From Lachnospiraceae bacterium UBA3762 (GTDB lineage Bacteria; Bacillota; Clostridia; Lachnospirales; Lachnospiraceae), in the NCBI GenBank assembly GCA_002371615.1, contig DFGA01000017.1, positions 62,001-126,000 of the forward strand: a stretch of DNA of 64,000 nucleotides. The letters run 5' to 3'. The notes under the pieces were generated by a model. That model saw only the letters and a list, made by a program, of their open reading frames with translations, ran no database searches and was not told where the DNA came from. Every line of letters begins with the position of its first letter. The stretch's first letter is position 1. This document shows, in pieces, positions 33,101 to 39,100 of the stretch. Both the position numbers and the translations under genes were made by a program.

Positions 33101-36100
33101 AGGCTTCTTGGAAATGGTGTAGAAGCCGGAACTCTGGAGTTATCAAGTAATAACAGCTGGTCAGGAACATTTGCCAATCTTCCTATGAAGAATGGTGAAA
33201 ACGAAATTACATATACCGTAAAAGAAGATGAGATCGAAGGGTATGAGACGACGATAAATCCTGTCAGCCCCGGAGCAAAGAATACCTATGTAATAACTAA
33301 TACTCACACTTCGACCACGAAGACAATATACGGAAGCAAGATATGGCGGGATTATAATGATGCAGACGGCATCAGGCCCGACAGTATTACAGTGCGCCTG
33401 TTTGCTAATTACATTGGCGGAAGCAGGAAGGAAGTGTCGCATGTTGTAACAAATAAGGCTTCTGACTGGAAGTTCTACTTTGTACGTCTCCCGATCAAGG
33501 ATTCCAATGGAAAAATAATCACATATACAGTCGAGGAAGATGCTGTAGAAGGATATACACCTGAAATTACAAATGATGGGAATGTCTTCATCATTAAGAA
33601 TACCCATGTTCCGGAGACGGTTGACGTTAATGTTACAAAAGTATGGGATGATAACAATGATGAGCATCATAAGAGACCCACAAGTATTACCATACGCCTC
33701 CGCGCTGACGGAAAGGAAGTTGATTCGAAGACGGTTACCGAAGGCACAGACGGAAAGTGGGCATGTGATTTTACAGACCTTCCGAAGCAGACAAACGGCA
33801 GGGATATTGTCTATACGGTAACAGAAGATGTCATAGATAATTATTCGACAACGGTAACGGGAAGTGCGAAAGAAGGATTTACTGTTACCAACAAGTGTAC
33901 ATACATTCCGGGTGACCCCGAGAAGGTAGAGGTAAACGTTACCAAAGTTTGGGATGATAAGAATAACAGGGACGGCATCAGGCCCAATTCCGTATCCATT
34001 AAGCTTCTGAAGGATAATAAGGCGACAGACAGGAGCATTACACTGTCATCTGCCAATAACTGGACCGGCGCATTCAAAGATCTTGAAAAGGGCGGCAAAT
34101 ATACTGTTGAAGAGGAAACGACCGGAACTCTTACGGGAGATGACGGGCCGGGTACGTATAAGATTGAAGTTTCCGGCGATGCAACAAAAGGATTTGTCGT
34201 TACGAATACCCATACTCCTGTTACGACTACTGTATCCGGAAGCAAGACCTGGGTTGATAGCAATAATGAAGCAGGTGCAAGACCTGATAGCATTACGATA
34301 AGGCTTCGCGCAGACGGTGAAGAGGTCAGAAAGGAAGTCGTTACCGCATCAGATAACTGGGCATGGACTTTTGATGATCTTCCCGTATACAAAGACGGCA
34401 GCAGGATCACATACACTATCACTGAGGATGCGATAGACAATTATTCAGCAACGATCAACGGCTATGACGTGACCAATACATACGTATCTACAGGGGATAC
34501 GACAACAAGCGTTACCGTCAGCAAGGTATGGGATGATAAGAATGACCGTGACGGTTTACGTCCGTCATCCGTGAGCGTAAAGCTTCTTGCGGACGGGACA
34601 GAAACGGGTACTGTTAAACTTTCCGATTCAAACAACTGGACGCATACATTTACGGAATTGCCGAAGTCTCAAAATGGCACAAATATTTCCTATACTGTTC
34701 AGGAAGAAACAACCGACGTGATCACGGGAACGGACGGTCCCGGTACATATGGGCTTTCAGTAAGCGGAGACGCAAGGACAGGCTATGTGATAGTCAACAA
34801 ACATACACCTGAGACAGTTAATGTTGAGGTTAATAAGGTATGGAAAGAAGATGATCCCGACAACAGACCCGGCAAAATAACCATACGCCTTCATGCTGAC
34901 GGAACTGAGGTTGATTCGAAAGAAGTTACCGATGACGGGTCAGGAAACTGGAACTGTACCTTTACCGGCCTTCCGAAGAAGTCAAACGGCGAAGACATAG
35001 TCTATACGATAACAGAGGATGCCATAGCCGGCTATACATCAAAGATATCCGGAAGTGCCGAGGGCGGATTTACCGTTACCAATACGCATAAACCCGGAAA
35101 GACTACGGTAAGTGTTCACAAGATATGGTCTGATGATGATAACCAAGACAGGATACGTCCTAACTCAGTGACCATTCATCTGCTGGCAGACGGAGATGAT
35201 ACAGGGAAACAGCTGGTACTGTCAGAGGGAAATAACTGGATGGGGACCTTTGATGATCTTGACATCCAAAAGGAAGACAGGAATATTTCCTATACCGTAA
35301 CGGAATCCGAAACCGATCTGATCACAGGTAAGGACGACTCCGGAACATACGCATACACAATAAGCGGTGATGCTAAGAGAGGATTTACCGTAACCAATAT
35401 CCATACCCCGGGACTTACTAAAGTAGCGGGTACCAAGACGTGGGAAGATAATGATAATGCGGCGGGTCTTCGCCCTGAGAGCATTACGATAAGACTTCAT
35501 GCAAACGGGGTTGAGAAGGATCATGTGGTTGTCACTGCTGATGCTGACGGAAACTGGAAGTACAGCTTTGACAATCTTCCGGAGTACAGCGATGGCAGCA
35601 GGATCATCTATACGATCACAGAGGATGTGATCGATGATTATGCGACAACGATCAACGGATATGATGTTACCAATAAGTATGACGGAACAACCGTAGGCAA
35701 GACGAATGTTACGGTTACAAAAGCCTGGGCAGATGATAATGACAGGGAGCATATTCGTCCTGACAGTGTCAGAGTCCTGCTGATGGCAAACGGAGAATAT
35801 GCGGGATCTGCTCTTACGCTTTCGGCTGATAATAACTGGACCGGAACATTCCATGATCTTCCGAAGAAGAGAGTAAATGATGGTATCGTAACAGAACTGG
35901 AGTATACCGTTTCGGAGGTCACAACTGATGTTATAACCGGTACCGACGGTCCGGGCACATATGCATTTGCCATATCCGGAGATGCGAAGACGGGCTATAC
36001 CATAACCAATACACATACTCCCGAAGATGTTGATGTTAAGGTTAAGAAGATCTGGGATGATGATAATAACGCTGACTCGGCAAGGCCGGCAAGTGTTACC

Positions 36101-39100
36101 ATACGGCTTCATGCCGACGGCAAAGAGGCTGGATCAGCTGTTGTTAATGAAGCCGGTAGTTGGGAGCATACGTTTGAAGACCTTCCCAAATATGACGGAA
36201 GCAGGGAGATCGTCTATACGATTACGGAGGATGCAGTAGAAAAATACACTACCGAAATTACCGGAAATGCCGCAACAGGTTATACTGTTACCAATAAATA
36301 TAACCCGGATAAAACAACAGTTTCCGTTACAAAGGTATGGGAAGACGAGAACGACAGGGACGGACTGCGTCCTGATAAGGTCACTGTCATACTGCTCAAA
36401 GATGGCAACCCGGTTGAAGGAGAGCGGCTTGAGCTTAATGCCGGCAACAACTGGACAGGCTCGTTTAGTGAACTTGATAAACTAAATGAAGGTGGGGAAT
36501 ATACTGTTGATGAGGTAAAGGAAGATCCGATCAACGGTTCCGCCGAAACCGGATATGCAATTTCCGTTACAGGCGATGCGAAAAAGGGATTTACCGTAAC
36601 CAATACCCATACGCCTTCGAATACCAATATTAAGGTCAATAAGGTCTGGGATGATAACAATAATAAGAACAAGACCAGACCTGAGAGCATAACGGTACGC
36701 CTGCATGCAAACGGCGAAGACATAAGCGCCAAGACAGTTAGACCGGACGATGCCGGAAACTGGGCGTGTGATTTTAACGATCTTCCGAAGATCGTTGACG
36801 GCAAGAAGCAGGAATACAGCATCACAGAAGATGCTGTGGAAGGATATACCACAACCATCGTACAAAGCGGTAATGAATATACCATTACCAACAAGTACAA
36901 TCCGGGTAAGACTACGATCAATGTGACCAAAGTATGGTCCGATGATGACAACAAGAACGGAAAACGTCCGGATTCGGTAACGATAATACTTCTGGCGGAC
37001 GGACAGGATACAGGAAAGAAGCTTGTACTAAACAGTGCAAACAGCTGGAGAGGAACATTTGAAGATGTGCCTGAAAAGACAGCTGCCGGAGAGGATATAA
37101 CGTACACCGTTGATGAAGTTAAAACGAGTGTGATAACGGGAGTTGCCGGTGAGAATACGTATGCATATTCGATCTCGGGAGATGCAAGGACAGGCTTTAC
37201 GGTTACAAATACCGGCGGAAGTTCCACCAAGTATACGGTTAATCTGAAGAAGGTCATTAAGGGTGAGAAATCCGATGAAAACAACAGTGAGGAATTCCGC
37301 TTCCGCATTGAACCTGTAGATTCGGCACCTTCACTCGAGAAAGCCGATGTTTCCATAACCGGTGAAGGCAAAAAGAGTATGGAAGTAACCTTTGAGAATC
37401 AGGGTTCATACTTCTATAAGATAACGGAGGAGCGCGGAAACAACAGTTTCTTCAAATATGACAGGACCGAAAGATATATAGCGATCCGCAAATCGACCGA
37501 TGAGAGTGGCAATGTTGTATTCGAAAGCTGGGTCGGAACAAAGGATGACTATCAGGGAATGAAGGATGCTTTAGAAGATGGTGGAAATATATCATCCATA
37601 GAGGATCTTAAGTCCGATACCGTCACATTTACAAACATAAGGCTCAAACCTTTCCATGTGAAGAAGGAATGGGATATCGATATTGAGGGAAATGATAAGC
37701 CCGATAAGATTCAGGTCGTTCTTCAGGGCAAGAGGGACGGAGCATGGGTCAGCCTGGCTACAGCCGAACTTAGCAGTGATAACAACTGGGAAGATGATCT
37801 CCCGGTAGCGATGGACGATGAGAATAATAAATACAGCGGATTCCGTGTAAGAGAGCTGAGGGCCGAAACGGCATATGATTCCTTCATGGGTGAGCTTAAG
37901 TCACTGCTGGATCAGGGACAGGCTGCATATGATTCGATAAAGAACAAAATAACAGGTGCATCCGAGTACTATAACAAGCTTCCGGATGGAGTAAAGAATG
38001 CTCTTAGTACGGGAACGTTTGAAGATCTTCTTAATGAAGCTGACGCAACGGAAGGAAATCTGTATGAAAAGCTTTCACTGATGCTGTCTCCCGATATTGC
38101 AAAGAGGATAGTATATGATAAGAACGATGAAGATAAGATCCCTGAGTCGGAGGGCGAGAGTATTGATAGCATTATAGCGGACAATGCGGTCGTTTACAGT
38201 GTTCCGTCGCGTATGTCAGCTGTTTCGGGAACTGTAGCCGGTCATAATACGAAATACAAGGTTACATATAAAGATGGTGACGGATCCTTCAAGATAACAA
38301 ATCTGGCTATACTGGAGATTGACATTACCAAACGCTGGATAGGACTCGGAACGGATAATGCGTGGATATCGCTTAATTCGAATGATCATCCTGACAGTGC
38401 ATGGGTGGTACTTCTCATGACTCCGGCGGCCGGTGCGTTGGATGCTGCAGGAGGACTGGGTGTTGATGTAAGTTCCATAACAGGATTAGGCCTGCCTGAA
38501 ATACCTTCATTCTCTCCGTCATCGCTGCTCCCCGGCAATCTCCTGTCGGGAGGAATGAGTCCCCTGTCGCTTGTGAGCAAACTCATATCGGGATTTGATA
38601 TATTCTCACTTGTCAGCGATGCGATCGGAACCGTTGTTCCTGATATAGCAGCGGCAAGGGTTACTGAGGCGGATAACTGGACTCACCACTTTACGGTCTC
38701 CAAATACCTGCTCGGTATTCCGATGGAATTCTCGGGAGCAGAGGTAGGAAGCCAGCTCCTTAGGTGGGTGATCCAGTTCTTCACGGGGGTTAATTCACCG
38801 GTAAGTTATACTCCTTTTGATAACTTTATCAGTATACCTATGAAGGCGTTCAGTGATACAACTTCCCTTGCGGATTCCATCTTATCACTTGATTTTTCAA
38901 AGATTCTTGAGGCAGGGGAGATTATTACCTCTGACGACATCAAGAATATTATACAGGACCCGACCACCTTATTCCTGTCAGGATACAAGAAATGGGCAAA
39001 TGTAATAAATGTCAGGATCAGTTTAAGCGTCCCTGATATTCCGTGGGTTGATAAAGACAAGATAGTTGTCAAGAAGATCTGGAAGAACGATAAGGAGTCT

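Noticed and set aside
35222..37371. Long open frames on the minus strand inside the giant gene (up to 363 codons)
   Set aside because: They are shadows of the repeated, biased codon use of the Cna-B coding strand. Similar frames recur at equivalent places in each module, with no ribosome sites or known motifs.
24212..37642. Modules B and C as an assembly duplication artefact
   Set aside because: They differ in length (6,786 and 6,645 bases) and at many codons throughout, so they are distinct sequences.
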